From positions 4,419-52,655 of the forward strand of contig JADFRQ010000018.1 in the NCBI GenBank assembly GCA_022561215.1: a DNA stretch of 48,237 bases, read 5' to 3'. The notes beneath the pieces are model-generated. The model saw only the letters and a list, made by a program, of their open reading frames with translations, ran no database searches and had not been told where the DNA came from. Made by a program: the position numbers and the translations under genes. How positions within the stretch are numbered: position 1 is the first letter of the stretch; each line of letters begins with the position of its first letter. This DNA is from Chloroflexota bacterium. GTDB lineage: Bacteria > Chloroflexota > Anaerolineae > Anaerolineales > E44-bin32. Positions 8,627 through 18,329 of this stretch are shown in pieces.

Positions 8627-11104
8627 ATGTTAGATACTTCTGAAGGAAACGTTGATATGGCCAATCGCGAATTGCAATCCGCAGTTCGTCCTCCAGTCCC
8701 CGAGGGACTGCAAAAAGCTAAGCTAAGCGAAAACTCACAAACCGTGCTTGGTAAACGTTACCTTCGAAGGGGCGATGATGGCAAACCGATCGAGACTATA
8801 GAGGAAATGTTTTGGAGGGTGGCCTATCATGTTGCCAGAGCCGAGGAGCAATGGGGAGCCGATGTCCTGCAAACCGCCCGAGGATTTCATGAGCTGCTCT
8901 CATCGAAGCGATTTTTCCCCAATTCGCCAACTTTTACCGGATCGGGAACACCTTTGGGCCAGCTGGCAGCATGTTTTGTTTTACCGATTAGCGATGATAT
9001 GGGACGTGAATCATCGGGTATTTTCCAGACGCTGCGTAATGCCGCATTGATCCAGCAAACAGGCGGCGGCAATGGTTTTTCTTTCAGTCGATTAAGACAC
9101 AAAGGCTCATTTGTTAACTCATCTGCCGGCCACGCTACAGGCCCGGTAGGATTTCTGGGTGTATACGATAAAGCCTTTAGCGAAATTGCACAGGGCGGAA
9201 CGCGTCGCGGGGCAAATATGGCGGTACTGCGAGTGGATCACCCGGATATTCGGGAATTTATTACCTGCAAAGAAAATGAAAATCAAATCACGAATTTTAA
9301 TATTTCAGTTGGACTAAGTGATGCTTTTATGGAAGCAGTCGAGAATGATACTTCTTATGATTTGATTGCGCCGCATGACGGAGAGGTCGTCGAAAGTGTG
9401 CCTGCGCGAGAGATATTCGACCTCATCGTTCGCTACGCAACGAACAATGGCGAGCCTGGAGTGTTATTTCTCGACCAAGCCAACCGCCACAATCCGGTTC
9501 CCCATCTTTATGAACTTGAAGCCACAAATCCCTGCGGCGAACAATGGCTCGGACCCTACGAAAACTGTTGTCTCGGCTCGATTAATTTGGCCCAACATAT
9601 CGGAAAACCTGGTGAGGTTGATTGGGAGAAACTGCGCGAGACCGTGATGCAAAGTACGCGTTTCTTGGACGACGTTGTCTCCGTAAATGCCTATGTGCCT
9701 GCAGTTCCTCAGCTCAAAGAAGCTGCATTTCAAGCAAGGCGCATCGGATTGGGCATCATGGGATTGGCGGATCTGATGTATCACGTTGGCATCGGTTATG
9801 ACTCCCACGCGGGCAGAGAGTTCGCAGCTCAAGTGATGGAATTCATAAGCTACCATGCCTATCGGACAAGTATCAAACTTGCAGGTGAGCGCGGTGCATT
9901 CCCTGCAATTACAGGAAGTATTTATGATCCTCAGAATATTACTTGGGATTCGCCACAACCGATCGAAGAATTTGTGCGCGATTTCAATCGCCCCCCTATT
10001 CTTTGGAAAGACGTAATAGAGGGGATCAAGTCCCATGGCATCAGGAATGCAACATTAACGACAATCGCTCCAACAGGCACGATCGCAACGGTGGCCGGAT
10101 GCGAAGGCTACGGATGTGAACCCGTATTTGCTTTAGCGTATGACCGCCATGTAGATGATCATGGAGAAGATCTGAAATTGCGTTATACAAGTCCTTTGTT
10201 TGCCCAGGCGTTAATAGAAGAAGGGATTGGTGATGAAGAGCGAGAAGGCATTATCGAGCGGGTAATGGAATCTGGCACCATACAAAATGAAGAGGCCCTC
10301 CCCGAATCATTTCGGCGTGTATTTATGGTTTCACAAGATATTTCTGTCGAAGGGCATGTGTTAATGCAAGCAGCGCTGCAAGCATTTGTTGACAACAGCT
10401 TGAGTAAGACGTGTAATTTTCCCAGCGGGGCAAGCGAGGCAGATGTTGCCAATGTTTTTAAGCTCGCCTGGAAAACGGGTTGCAAAGGATTAACTGTCTA
10501 CGTCACGGGAAGTCGAAGCCGAGTTGTCCTAGAGACTCTGTCGACCTCCGATCAACAGAATGCAGTGGAGCTATATCCGACTCAGCATCAGGTATGGCAA
10601 GAAGGCAAGAAACCGAGACCCCAAAAACTGAACGGTGTGACCTACCAAATGCCAACACCGTTGGGTAAGGCATTCGTGACGATCAACCATAATGGCAACA
10701 AACAGCCATTTGAAGTATTTATCACGACGGCGAAAGCGGGCTCGGAGACTGCCGCAGTTTCGGAGGCGATGGGGCGGCTGACCTCCTACATATTAAGGCT
10801 TGCTTCCCCTTTAACTCCCCGCGATCGACTTTCGGAAGTTGTGCGACAACTCGCAGGGATTGGCGGCGGGCATCCAACAGGATTTGGTCCTAATCGAGTA
10901 TTATCGCTTCCGGATGGCCTGGCACGAGCCCTGGCGGCCTACCTGGGCGAAGTATCCGAACGATCGCAGGTTTATGAGGAAGAGCGAGCATCGGATTCAT
11001 TGTTGGAAAGAGTGGGTGATTTGTGTCCTGAATGCGGTGCTCCTGCATTGGTCAATGAGGAAGGTTGCCGCAAGTGCTATTCGTGCGGGTATAGTGAATG
11101 TTGA
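8627..11104 (+). CDS. nrdJ: B12-dependent (class II) ribonucleotide reductase NrdJ
   Basis: This adenosylcobalamin-dependent enzyme reduces ribonucleotides to deoxyribonucleotides with or without oxygen. The 825-residue protein has the redox cysteine in QLAACFVLP (about 116), the radical cysteine and glutamate in NPCGE (301-305), the partner cysteine in NCCLGSINL (about 314-315), and the phosphate-binding [10 protein letters not shown] segment. The C-terminus ends in a four-cysteine zinc-ribbon-like tail (CPEC and CYSC) that probably re-reduces the active site. ATG 8627 has AAGGGAGA 8 bases upstream. It follows nrdR and is closed by a strong terminator. No nrdD or nrdAB is visible in the window. 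Confidence 0.96.
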   Translation: MLDTSEGNVDMANRELQSAVRPPVPEGLQKAKLSENSQTVLGKRYLRRGDDGKPIETIEEMFWRVAYHVARAEEQWGADVLQTARGFHELLSSKRFFPNSPTFTGSGTPLGQLAACFVLPISDDMGRESSGIFQTLRNAALIQQTGGGNGFSFSRLRHKGSFVNSSAGHATGPVGFLGVYDKAFSEIAQGGTRRGANMAVLRVDHPDIREFITCKENENQITNFNISVGLSDAFMEAVENDTSYDLIAPHDGEVVESVPAREIFDLIVRYATNNGEPGVLFLDQANRHNPVPHLYELEATNPCGEQWLGPYENCCLGSINLAQHIGKPGEVDWEKLRETVMQSTRFLDDVVSVNAYVPAVPQLKEAAFQARRIGLGIMGLADLMYHVGIGYDSHAGREFAAQVMEFISYHAYRTSIKLAGERGAFPAITGSIYDPQNITWDSPQPIEEFVRDFNRPPILWKDVIEGIKSHGIRNATLTTIAPTGTIATVAGCEGYGCEPVFALAYDRHVDDHGEDLKLRYTSPLFAQALIEEGIGDEEREGIIERVMESGTIQNEEALPESFRRVFMVSQDISVEGHVLMQAALQAFVDNSLSKTCNFPSGASEADVANVFKLAWKTGCKGLTVYVTGSRSRVVLETLSTSDQQNAVELYPTQHQVWQEGKKPRPQKLNGVTYQMPTPLGKAFVTINHNGNKQPFEVFITTAKAGSETAAVSEAMGRLTSYILRLASPLTPRDRLSEVVRQLAGIGGGHPTGFGPNRVLSLPDGLARALAAYLGEVSERSQVYEEERASDSLLERVGDLCPECGAPALVNEEGCRKCYSCGYSEC

Positions 11105-11130
11105 TCGTTTGTTGGCCGGTAATTCCATAT

Positions 11131-11168
11131 AAGAAAATGGGCACATTGCGTGTGCCCGTTTTCTTTTC
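11131..11168 (+). terminator. Intrinsic terminator after nrdJ
   Basis: A 15-bp stem (AAGAAAATGGGCACA 11131-11145 with its near-perfect complement 11151-11165, one G-T wobble), a 5-base loop, and a T-rich 3' arm and tail. It separates nrdJ from the kinase gene. Confidence 0.85.
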
Positions 11169-11241
11169 AAGCTGGCGCGGTCGGAATCATTTTTCATAAG
11201 CGCCAGTCAATTCCCGCTCCACCATTTGCAGGGAGAGAATC

Positions 11242-11886
11242 ATGACCAAAAGATTCGTTCTTGTTGCAGGAAATATCAGCTCTGGCAAAACCTCACTCAC
11301 CGAACGACTGGGGCAACGGCTGGGATGGGCAACAGCCTACGAATCGGTTGCTGAAAATCCCTATCTCTCAGATTTTTATGGCAACATGAAAGACTGGTCC
11401 TTTTTCTTGCAAATATATTTTTTGGGGCATCGTGCCGAACAACATCTCGCCCTGGCGGGTTTGGACGAACCCGCAATTATTGACCGATCTATATATGAGG
11501 ACGCGGAAATTTTTGCGCGCGTCCTGGTGAGACTTGGGAATATGACGGAACGTGATTACCAAACCTACCGTAAGTTATTTCACATTGTGGTCGGTCGGCT
11601 CCCCGTTCCTGATTTGCTGATTTATCTGCGCGCGCCTGCCGACGTGCTTCTCGAGAGGATAAAGAAGCGTGGTAGGAAAATGGAGATGGGAATTACGGGC
11701 GATTACCTAATTCTTCTCGACGAATTTTATGAAACTTGGATGGAAAATTTTGATCTTTGCCCAGTGCTCAAGATTCGAACAGATGATCTTGATTTCGTTC
11801 ATCAATCGCAACATATGCAGACTATCATTTCGCGAATTAACGATAAGTTAGCCGGAAAGGAGGAGATAGAGTTTTCTGACAATTAA
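11242..11886 (+). CDS. Deoxynucleoside kinase (dGK/dAK/dCK family)
   Basis: Members of this family phosphorylate deoxynucleosides with ATP in the salvage route to dNTPs. The 214-residue product has the P-loop GNISSGKTS (10-18), an ESVAENPYLSDFY substrate loop, the DRS motif in IIDRSIYEDAEIFA, and an arginine-rich lid in ERIKKRGRKME. The start ATG follows AGGGAGAG. Its position behind nrdR-nrdJ fits nucleotide metabolism, but a terminator lies between, so it is a separate transcript. Substrate preference cannot be read from the sequence. Confidence 0.9.
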   Translation: MTKRFVLVAGNISSGKTSLTERLGQRLGWATAYESVAENPYLSDFYGNMKDWSFFLQIYFLGHRAEQHLALAGLDEPAIIDRSIYEDAEIFARVLVRLGNMTERDYQTYRKLFHIVVGRLPVPDLLIYLRAPADVLLERIKKRGRKMEMGITGDYLILLDEFYETWMENFDLCPVLKIRTDDLDFVHQSQHMQTIISRINDKLAGKEEIEFSDN

Positions 11887-11982
11887 ATTTGATTTAGTTT
11901 ACGAGCATTTTACACCTCGCATACAACACTTTTGCACGGCTATAGCATTATTCTCCTGAATTCAAATAACAGGAGGAAGAAA

Positions 11983-13167
11983 ATGATTAGCAAAGTTGTT
12001 AGAATAAGCATAGGTGTTCTCGTTTTATCGCTAGTAATGGTGGGAGCGGTTTTTGCACAGGATGAAATTCGTCCACCCACAAAGCGAGCCATGGGGGAAA
12101 TTACCACAGTGAACGCTATCACAAATAGCTTCACGCTCCACGCACGCAGCGGAGAGGATCTGCAGTTCAAGGTAAACGAACAGACAAAGTTCCGCAGCCC
12201 GGATGGCTCCATTCACGGAATTGAAGATCTGCAAGCTGGTATGAAAGCGTTGGTTGTAGCCATCGACAGTGAGGGCAATCAGCTCCTCGCGCTCATGGTT
12301 GCCGCTGGGCTTCCGGAAGATGTCCCTGATGCCAGGCGTGTTTCCGGCGTGATCGAAAGCGTCAATGTTGGCGAAGGCATGTTCACGCTCGAAACGAAAG
12401 ATGGCGAGCAACTTCAATTCGTCGTCAATGATCGTACTCGCTTTCGGAGTCGCGACCAGTCGATAAATGGTTTAGAAGATCTTGAACCGGGGATGGCGGC
12501 GATTGTTGGCGCCGTGGAGCAAACAGAAGGACCGCCCCTCGCCTTGATCGTCGGCGCCGGGAAACTCCAGGATGATAGAGAGCGCATCAAGGTCGTCGGG
12601 GAAATCACAAATGTAGTTCCTGGACAGGGAACATTCGATCTGACTACACATGACGGAAACGATCTCACGTTCCATGTAGTAGACAAGACCGTATTCCGTA
12701 GTCGCGATGGATCGATCGAGGATATTTACGACCTTAAGGCGGGAATGAAAGCCATCGTCGTCGCTATCAAGGGTGAGGATGGAAATCTAAATGCCATGCT
12801 TGTCGCCGCCGGGAATCCCGAGGATGTCCCGCAGGTGGACATTAAAGCGGCGGGCGAAATTACTGTTCTTGGGGATCGATCCTTTACGATCCAGACGAGG
12901 AATCAAGGCAGCTTGACTTTTTCCGTTGATGGTTCAACGATTTTCAAATCACGCAATGGGGAAGTAACTGGCTTCGACGACCTTCAGATTGGGATGTATG
13001 TGGGCGTTGGCGCAAAAGAGCTTGGCTCCGGACAGCTAAAGGCCATTTTTGTCGGCGTGGCGCGGTCGCATCAAAGGTCAGATAGTGACGCTGATGGACG
13101 TCCGCGATCCGCACCCGAAGGACGATTTGAAGGAAGGTCCTCTGACATTCCGACAACATCACTCTAA
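11983..13167 (+). CDS. Secreted protein with four DUF5666-like repeats
   Basis: The 394-residue product starts with a clear signal peptide (about residues 1-26, cleavage after AVFAQ). The mature part holds four repeats of about 75-85 residues, each with the pattern GEI..V......F.L.T..G..L.F.V...T.FRSRDGSI..I.DL..GM.A.V.A, typical of DUF5666 beta-barrel domains found in exported bacterial proteins. After the fourth repeat comes a hydrophilic Arg/Ser/Asp-rich tail of about 35 residues. The ATG at 11983 follows AGGAGG; an upstream TTG in frame is unlikely because it lacks such a site and would disrupt the signal peptide. No catalytic motif is visible. It stands alone between a plus-strand kinase and minus-strand repair genes. 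Confidence 0.85.
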   Translation: MISKVVRISIGVLVLSLVMVGAVFAQDEIRPPTKRAMGEITTVNAITNSFTLHARSGEDLQFKVNEQTKFRSPDGSIHGIEDLQAGMKALVVAIDSEGNQLLALMVAAGLPEDVPDARRVSGVIESVNVGEGMFTLETKDGEQLQFVVNDRTRFRSRDQSINGLEDLEPGMAAIVGAVEQTEGPPLALIVGAGKLQDDRERIKVVGEITNVVPGQGTFDLTTHDGNDLTFHVVDKTVFRSRDGSIEDIYDLKAGMKAIVVAIKGEDGNLNAMLVAAGNPEDVPQVDIKAAGEITVLGDRSFTIQTRNQGSLTFSVDGSTIFKSRNGEVTGFDDLQIGMYVGVGAKELGSGQLKAIFVGVARSHQRSDSDADGRPRSAPEGRFEGRSSDIPTTSL

Positions 13168-13189
13168 TCGTTCCTAACACGTTTCAAAC

Positions 13190-13218
13190 ATTCCCGGAGG
13201 CCTTTCGCCTCCGGGAAT
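13190..13218. terminator. Hairpin between convergent genes
   Basis: A perfect 12-bp stem (ATTCCCGGAGGC 13190-13201 with GCCTCCGGGAAT 13207-13218) with a 5-base loop, 22 bases after the DUF5666 gene. There is no long T-tract on either strand, so termination efficiency is uncertain, but the place between convergent genes fits. Confidence 0.6.
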
Positions 13219-13480
13219 ATCGTTAAAGCCATTAACATGATTCCCGCGTTAGCCGAGTTCCTCCCCCTCCAGAAGAATATCCATTGCAAGCTATCTAACG
13301 CGCTGCAAGAGGACAATGCAGAGCAGAAGAATTCGGCAACGGTTGATTAACGTAAGGATTAGACGAATCAATAGGATCACAGGATTTACCGAAAATTAGC
13401 TGTGAGACCTAACGAGATAAAGTCGAGGAGGTTCACAAACCACCCTAAGCGCGCTGACAGCTTCCGTCGGTATATGCAAC
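13219..13480. other. Non-coding gap between convergent genes, with a short dispersed repeat
   Basis: I see no gene here. At 13425-13446 lies a GGAGGTTCACAAACCACCC-type sequence that forms a small hairpin and closely resembles the one at 29183-29203, suggesting a dispersed repeat family. Confidence 0.4.
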
Positions 13481-14137
13481 TTAAGCCCCAGCTGTGTCTT
13501 CTGCTTCGAGGCCAATCGGATCTCGAACCATTTGTTTTCGATATTGGGAAATTAATTTGATTGCCTTGTCAATCAAGTCTCGATTGGTCTGTGATTGATG
13601 CCAGCGGCTGGCGCCTGATGGATGGGGAAGAGGGACAACGGCGAATCCGTCAACTTCCCTGATTGTCCCAATGATTTTGGAGAGTGGATCTTTGGCAGGA
13701 TAGAATTTATTTATCGCCAAGCGACCAACAGGGATGACGAGCTTTGGCTCTACAAGCTGCAGCTCATCGTCTAAATACGGGCTGCAAAGCTCCCTTTCTT
13801 CGAGTGTAGGAACGCGATCGCCACTTCCATTTTTCGCTTTTCCTGGAAAGCACTTCGTTATGGAGGTCATATATTGATTGGAGCGGAAGAGAGTTTCATC
13901 AAATCCAGCTCTTCCTAACCATTCGAATAAGCGCGTCCCACTGCCGGCGTTGAATGGTCGTCCAGCTTCTACTTCAGTCGTGCCAGGAGCTTGGCCGATG
14001 ATCATAACACTGCCAGTAGTCTGACCCGAAAATATCGCCTTGGGGGTTATTTCGTGGCCTGCTTCGAGGCACTTGCGACAAGATCTCATTTGATGATGGA
14101 GATCGGAAAGTCTGGATGAGCGCACCTTAAATGTCAT
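13481..14137 (-). CDS. Uracil-DNA glycosylase superfamily protein
   Basis: These enzymes remove uracil from DNA to start base-excision repair. The 218-residue form (from ATG 14137) has motif A GQAPGTTEVEAGRPF, the TSITKCFPG segment, and a C-terminal motif PHPSGAS. Four cysteines (CRKC near the N-terminus; one in SITKC; one in ERELCSPYL) match the layout of the 4Fe-4S cluster in family 4/5 glycosylases, although the last spacing (21 residues) is longer than the 14-17 usual for family 4. I choose ATG 14137 because it makes an ATGA overlap with the upstream endonuclease; an ORF start 9 codons further up would overlap by 31 bases. The exact family is uncertain. Confidence 0.85.
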   Translation of the reverse strand: MTFKVRSSRLSDLHHQMRSCRKCLEAGHEITPKAIFSGQTTGSVMIIGQAPGTTEVEAGRPFNAGSGTRLFEWLGRAGFDETLFRSNQYMTSITKCFPGKAKNGSGDRVPTLEERELCSPYLDDELQLVEPKLVIPVGRLAINKFYPAKDPLSKIIGTIREVDGFAVVPLPHPSGASRWHQSQTNRDLIDKAIKLISQYRKQMVRDPIGLEAEDTAGA

Positions 14138-14994
14138 ACAGGGGATTGGCCAAGTTCTTCCCACGTGCGCTTAATTAGCAGCGCATCCCGATCCATCTCC
14201 GCAGGACTCTCACATAAGATTCGGCCGCCACAATTTGAGTCTGCAAGGGCGCGTAGGAGCGCCGAAAGATCAAAATCCGAATCTTTAATAAAAAGGTGAT
14301 TGCGCTCTCCTTTTGGCCCATATTCAATTCCTGAGAGATGACCGTGCATGTGTTTCAGCGCTCTTTTGCCGAGGGCTTTTTGATATTTATTTAGCACCTC
14401 GTTCCACTCCTCATAGCTGTTTACCGATCCATCCCCGCCGCGCGCGTGCAAATGCGCAAAATCGACGCAGGGTTCTACGCCCTTAATCCCCCGGGACATC
14501 GCCAGAGTATCTTCGAGGGATCCAAGCAATGCGCCTTTTCCCATCGTCTCCGGTCTTAAGGTAACGTTGTTTCCTTCATCGCGGAGTTCGGTGACACAAT
14601 TTTGCAGACGGGGGATGGCCACTTCGAGCACCTCAGCCGCCGGTCGTTCGAAATAGGATCCGGGATGAAAAATTATGTCGGTCGCCCCTGCAAGATTGCC
14701 ATAATGCGCAGCATCCATCAATCGCTTGCGACTCTTGGGCCATTCCTCATCGGTAGCGTTAAGATTCATATAATAGGGTGCATGGATGCTGAGGGCGACA
14801 TGATGCTCTGCAGCTGCTGCCTTAATTAGTGCACAAGTCTTTTCCGACACTCGAACGGAGCGTACCCATCCGAGCTCGAATGCCAGAAGACCTTGGCTGG
14901 CCAGATGAAGGACGGTGCCCACAGAACCGCCCGGCTTTTTGGGTGTGGATTGAGGTGATCCTACTGTACCGAATATGAACGAAGAATTTTGCAA
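14134..14994 (-). CDS. Endonuclease IV-like AP endonuclease / TIM-barrel protein
   Basis: Endonuclease IV cleaves DNA 5' to abasic sites with three zinc ions. The 286-residue product shows the expected metal-ligand series in order: SIHAPYYMNL, IIFHPGSYF, RPETMGK, CVDFAHLHARGG, HMHGHLSG, ERNHLFI and a C-terminal LCESP glutamate. The segment GIEYGPKGERNHL is of the archaeal-type variant, without the classical DxH pair. The start is TTG, supported by AAGGAGGA seven bases upstream. It is translationally coupled to the uracil-DNA glycosylase downstream, making a two-step repair pair: base removal, then backbone incision. Confidence 0.88.
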   Translation of the reverse strand: MQNSSFIFGTVGSPQSTPKKPGGSVGTVLHLASQGLLAFELGWVRSVRVSEKTCALIKAAAAEHHVALSIHAPYYMNLNATDEEWPKSRKRLMDAAHYGNLAGATDIIFHPGSYFERPAAEVLEVAIPRLQNCVTELRDEGNNVTLRPETMGKGALLGSLEDTLAMSRGIKGVEPCVDFAHLHARGGDGSVNSYEEWNEVLNKYQKALGKRALKHMHGHLSGIEYGPKGERNHLFIKDSDFDLSALLRALADSNCGGRILCESPAEMDRDALLIKRTWEELGQSPV

Positions 14995-15192
14995 CGCAAC
15001 TCCTCCTTAAGATACGAAGAACGTAATCAACCAATCGAATTTTACCGCAAGCGTTTGCAGAACATGATTAGGGCTCTTCAGGAGGACAGGCTTGACACGC
15101 ACCGAAAAGCGCCGCCCTCGCATAGGAGAGTGCTGCGCGGTGAGGAGTTCTCAATTTTTTCGCTGTGAAGGGAATGAATTTCCGCGGCGGCC

Positions 15193-17751
15193 TTATTCTT
15201 CTTTGCGGAGAGAGCCAGTCTTGGGAGTCGGTTCCCAGGGCAGCGAGAATGCAAATGTGCTTCCTTTGCCTTCCTCACTTGTCACCCAAATCCTGCCGCC
15301 ATGTTGTTCTACGACAGTTTTCGAGAGCGCCAGCCCAAGTCCAGTTCCTTCGATGGGGTTATTGGGGTCACTAACAGTTACGCGGCCACGGAACAAATGC
15401 TCAAATACGCGTGACATCTCATCTTCAGGGATGCCAGGTCCATTATCGATCACCTTCACGATGACCGATTCGTCATCCGACTCAACAAGAATTTGAATTC
15501 GTCCACCGTCCTTGGTAAACTTAATCGCATTGCTCAGAAGGTTACTGATAACTGAGCCAAGTCTGTTGGGGTCACCCTGGAGAATCATTTCTTCCTCTGG
15601 GTATTTGAACTGGATGTCGTGCCCTCGGTCGTCAATTAAGGGTTGCAGATCCTCGATCGCCAATAAAATAAGCTCACGAATATTGCAGTCTTCATTGAGC
15701 ATCGTTGATGTAGTTTCAATACGGATGGTTTCCAGCAGTCCGGTAATTAGATTGGTCATGCTATCGGTGGCGCGCTGCATCATATGCAGCGCCTTGCGTT
15801 GTTGTTCGCTTAACGGCGCATCGGCCAAGAGATCGGCGCCCAGACGGATTGCATTAAGTGGATTTTTCAGATCATGTGCCGCGGTGCCCAGAAGTTGCGA
15901 ACGCATTCGATCAATTTGTTTTAAAGCGGTGATGTCCTGCATCACGGCAACACGGCCAACATCTGTCACATCGGTGATCGTCGTATGCAGGACGCGATCA
16001 GTGGGTGTGGTAATTTCCATCCTGGTCGGAGAATTAATTTCCTTTTGCATGAGGATTTCGCCAAGGGGATGGTCCACAAAAATATCGGATGCTGGCCGGC
16101 CTGCTGCTAATTCCGTGTTGATGCGAAAGGCTTGTCCCGCGGCCTTGTTGACCATAATAATCGTACCCTCGCGGTCCGTAAGAATAACAGAATCGGCGGT
16201 CTCGACCAAAGTTGTTTCCAATCGGGTGCGTTCTTCGGCGACTCGTTTGAAAAGGTTGGAGTTGTCGAGCGCGATGGCTGCCCACGACGCTGCGGCGTGC
16301 AACATGTGCTGATCGGATTCGGTGAAAACACCCCGCGGATGGTTAATGGCCTCGATCACGCCGAGTGTATCTCCGCGCGAATTAAGGGGAACACAGAGGA
16401 TGGAGGAGGTTAACAGACCTGTTTGGCTATCAATTGCACTATGGAAGAGCGGGTTGGTTCTCACATCGTTAACGATGAGAGATTTCTTATTGCGTGTTAC
16501 CCATCCGGCAATTCCTTCCTCAAGTCGGATTTGCACATCCCGTATACGCATATCACGTCCGCCACTTGCCTTGAGCACTAATTTTTCACCGCTCTCATCA
16601 AGCAGGAAAAGCACGCAGGCCTCACACTGCAGAATTTCCTGTGTATGTTTCATCGTATTCTCGAGCGCGGTCTCCAAATCAAGTGTCGAAGTCATTTCTC
16701 GACCAATATCCGCAAGTGTTTGCAGCTGATTGGCTCGATTTTCCGCAGTTTCATAGTGCATTGCATCCTGGATGCCAACCGCACCAATGTTAATAATTGC
16801 CTGCGCAAGCTCCATCTCCTGATCCAGTATCCTGCGATCCGCTTCGGTATAGGTTAGGCGCATCAATCCCAATGCCTGATCCCCGGAAACGATAGGGAAT
16901 ATTACCGCAGCGCTGAGACCTTCTTCTTGAAGAAGATTTTGGTCCTCGAGTGACCCTGAGGGAGGGTGAAGACTAAGCGTGGCTGGTACGAGATCTTTCA
17001 AAACCTGATGATGGACAGGGTAATCAGGTAGCCCACTGATGGGGCTAGAAATGATGGTTTGCGAGCCGGATTTCTCAACCTTGTTGTAAAATCTTAACGC
17101 AACATTTTCAGCGCCATCTAGGACGACTACCTCGCAACGCGCAGCGGAGGAAACTTTAAGCAGGTGGATTGCGGTCTGCTTAATCGCCTCAAGCATATCC
17201 CTGGTTCCCGTGATCGCATGGCTGGCTTGATATAGCAACGACAGTCGGCGAAAGAGATAGTTCTGGCTTGCGGATTGCTGGGCGAAGGCGAGAATTTCTG
17301 CTGCCCTACTTGCTAATACCTCCAGGGTTTTAAGTAAATCATGTTCATAGGGTTCTTTTTGATCATTAGCGATGAAAATTAATCCCAATGTTTTCCCCGA
17401 CGAAATGCACGGCGCGCAGGCCACTGTGCCCGGCGCGAGAGGTAGTCCGAGGGAACCCTGTGTATGTCCCGATGATATCGCGCGTTGTTGGGAAAGTGCA
17501 GTTTGTATGACCGGATGTTCACTGGCAGAACTTATATGACCAAGATCCTTAAGCGAAATCCCATTGGAAAAGCGCGGGGTAAATTCCGCCAACTGATCGT
17601 CATATTCATACAAGGCTGCTCGTTTGGAAGGGAGCAATTCGACAGCCAGCTGCAGCAAACTACTAAGTGCTTCAGCAGGATTATGAATGTCAAAATCAGC
17701 CGTGGCTGCTTTATATACATTACTTTCTAATGCTTGATACTCAACCGCCAT
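15193..17751 (-). CDS. Soluble sensor histidine kinase, three GAF domains and PAS
   Basis: The 852-residue protein has no membrane segments. Reading from the N-terminus: a GAF-like domain (about 25-160), a second divergent GAF (165-335), a clear GAF (340-500), a PAS domain (about 505-620, with DSVILTDREGTIIMVNKAA), the dimerisation/phosphoacceptor domain with H-box AAHDLKNPLNAI (about 635-690), and a HATPase domain with N-box NLLSNAIKFT, G1 DNGPGIPEDE and G2 GTGLGLALSK. It would autophosphorylate on the H-box histidine in response to cytosolic signals. No response regulator is adjacent, so it is an orphan kinase. Start ATG 17751 with GAGGA upstream. Confidence 0.92.
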   Translation of the reverse strand: MAVEYQALESNVYKAATADFDIHNPAEALSSLLQLAVELLPSKRAALYEYDDQLAEFTPRFSNGISLKDLGHISSASEHPVIQTALSQQRAISSGHTQGSLGLPLAPGTVACAPCISSGKTLGLIFIANDQKEPYEHDLLKTLEVLASRAAEILAFAQQSASQNYLFRRLSLLYQASHAITGTRDMLEAIKQTAIHLLKVSSAARCEVVVLDGAENVALRFYNKVEKSGSQTIISSPISGLPDYPVHHQVLKDLVPATLSLHPPSGSLEDQNLLQEEGLSAAVIFPIVSGDQALGLMRLTYTEADRRILDQEMELAQAIINIGAVGIQDAMHYETAENRANQLQTLADIGREMTSTLDLETALENTMKHTQEILQCEACVLFLLDESGEKLVLKASGGRDMRIRDVQIRLEEGIAGWVTRNKKSLIVNDVRTNPLFHSAIDSQTGLLTSSILCVPLNSRGDTLGVIEAINHPRGVFTESDQHMLHAAASWAAIALDNSNLFKRVAEERTRLETTLVETADSVILTDREGTIIMVNKAAGQAFRINTELAAGRPASDIFVDHPLGEILMQKEINSPTRMEITTPTDRVLHTTITDVTDVGRVAVMQDITALKQIDRMRSQLLGTAAHDLKNPLNAIRLGADLLADAPLSEQQRKALHMMQRATDSMTNLITGLLETIRIETTSTMLNEDCNIRELILLAIEDLQPLIDDRGHDIQFKYPEEEMILQGDPNRLGSVISNLLSNAIKFTKDGGRIQILVESDDESVIVKVIDNGPGIPEDEMSRVFEHLFRGRVTVSDPNNPIEGTGLGLALSKTVVEQHGGRIWVTSEEGKGSTFAFSLPWEPTPKTGSLRKEE

Positions 17752-17942
17752 TTGGTCCTCAATACCCTTTGAATTAATTCTGGAACTGTTTTCCGCATTA
17801 TGTCATAGATAATAATAAGGGGCAATGGAAGACGCTCTCAATTCAAGCCCTGAGGGGAGGTTAATCGTGCGTGGATTGCTCAGTTATGGGAAAAAGCCCG
17901 TAGAGTGCGCAGCACGTTAGGGGCAGCTAGTTGCGGAGCCAT

Positions 17943-18329
17943 TCACTTTCCCCAACTCATTCTTTCACGCAAGGGTTGAAGAAAGATCAATAGCCCGAGT
18001 ACGAATGCGCTGACACTGGTTAGCAACACGGCTCCAGCGGATACATCCTTGGCAACTTTTGCCAGAGGATGGATCTCTGGGCTCACGAGGTCTATGAGCG
18101 CTTCCAAGGCTGTATTCATTAATTCAGCAAGCCAGACGATGCCGATCGCAATTACCAAAAGCGCCCAATCTGCCCTGCTCAATCTCAACCAAATACCCAG
18201 CGAAATTGCAGCCAGGGTCGCCAGGCTGTGGATCCATGCATTACGTTGTGTACGCAGGACATACCAAATGCCCGCCAACCCGTAGCCGATCGACTCAAAA
18301 CGTGTACGCGAACGTTGCGGCGATTTCAC
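17943..18329 (-). CDS. dgkA: Diacylglycerol/undecaprenol kinase family protein
   Basis: The 128-residue membrane protein belongs to the small DgkA family; Gram-positive members mostly phosphorylate undecaprenol to recycle the lipid carrier. It has three membrane segments (about 36-50, 56-75, 98-118) and the signature AELMNTALEALIDLVSPE followed by AKDVSAGAVLL, carrying the metal-binding glutamates. The start is GTG, overlapping the ybeY stop as GTGA. In this gene context undecaprenol is the more likely substrate, an inference. Confidence 0.9.
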   Translation of the reverse strand: MKSPQRSRTRFESIGYGLAGIWYVLRTQRNAWIHSLATLAAISLGIWLRLSRADWALLVIAIGIVWLAELMNTALEALIDLVSPEIHPLAKVAKDVSAGAVLLTSVSAFVLGLLIFLQPLRERMSWGK

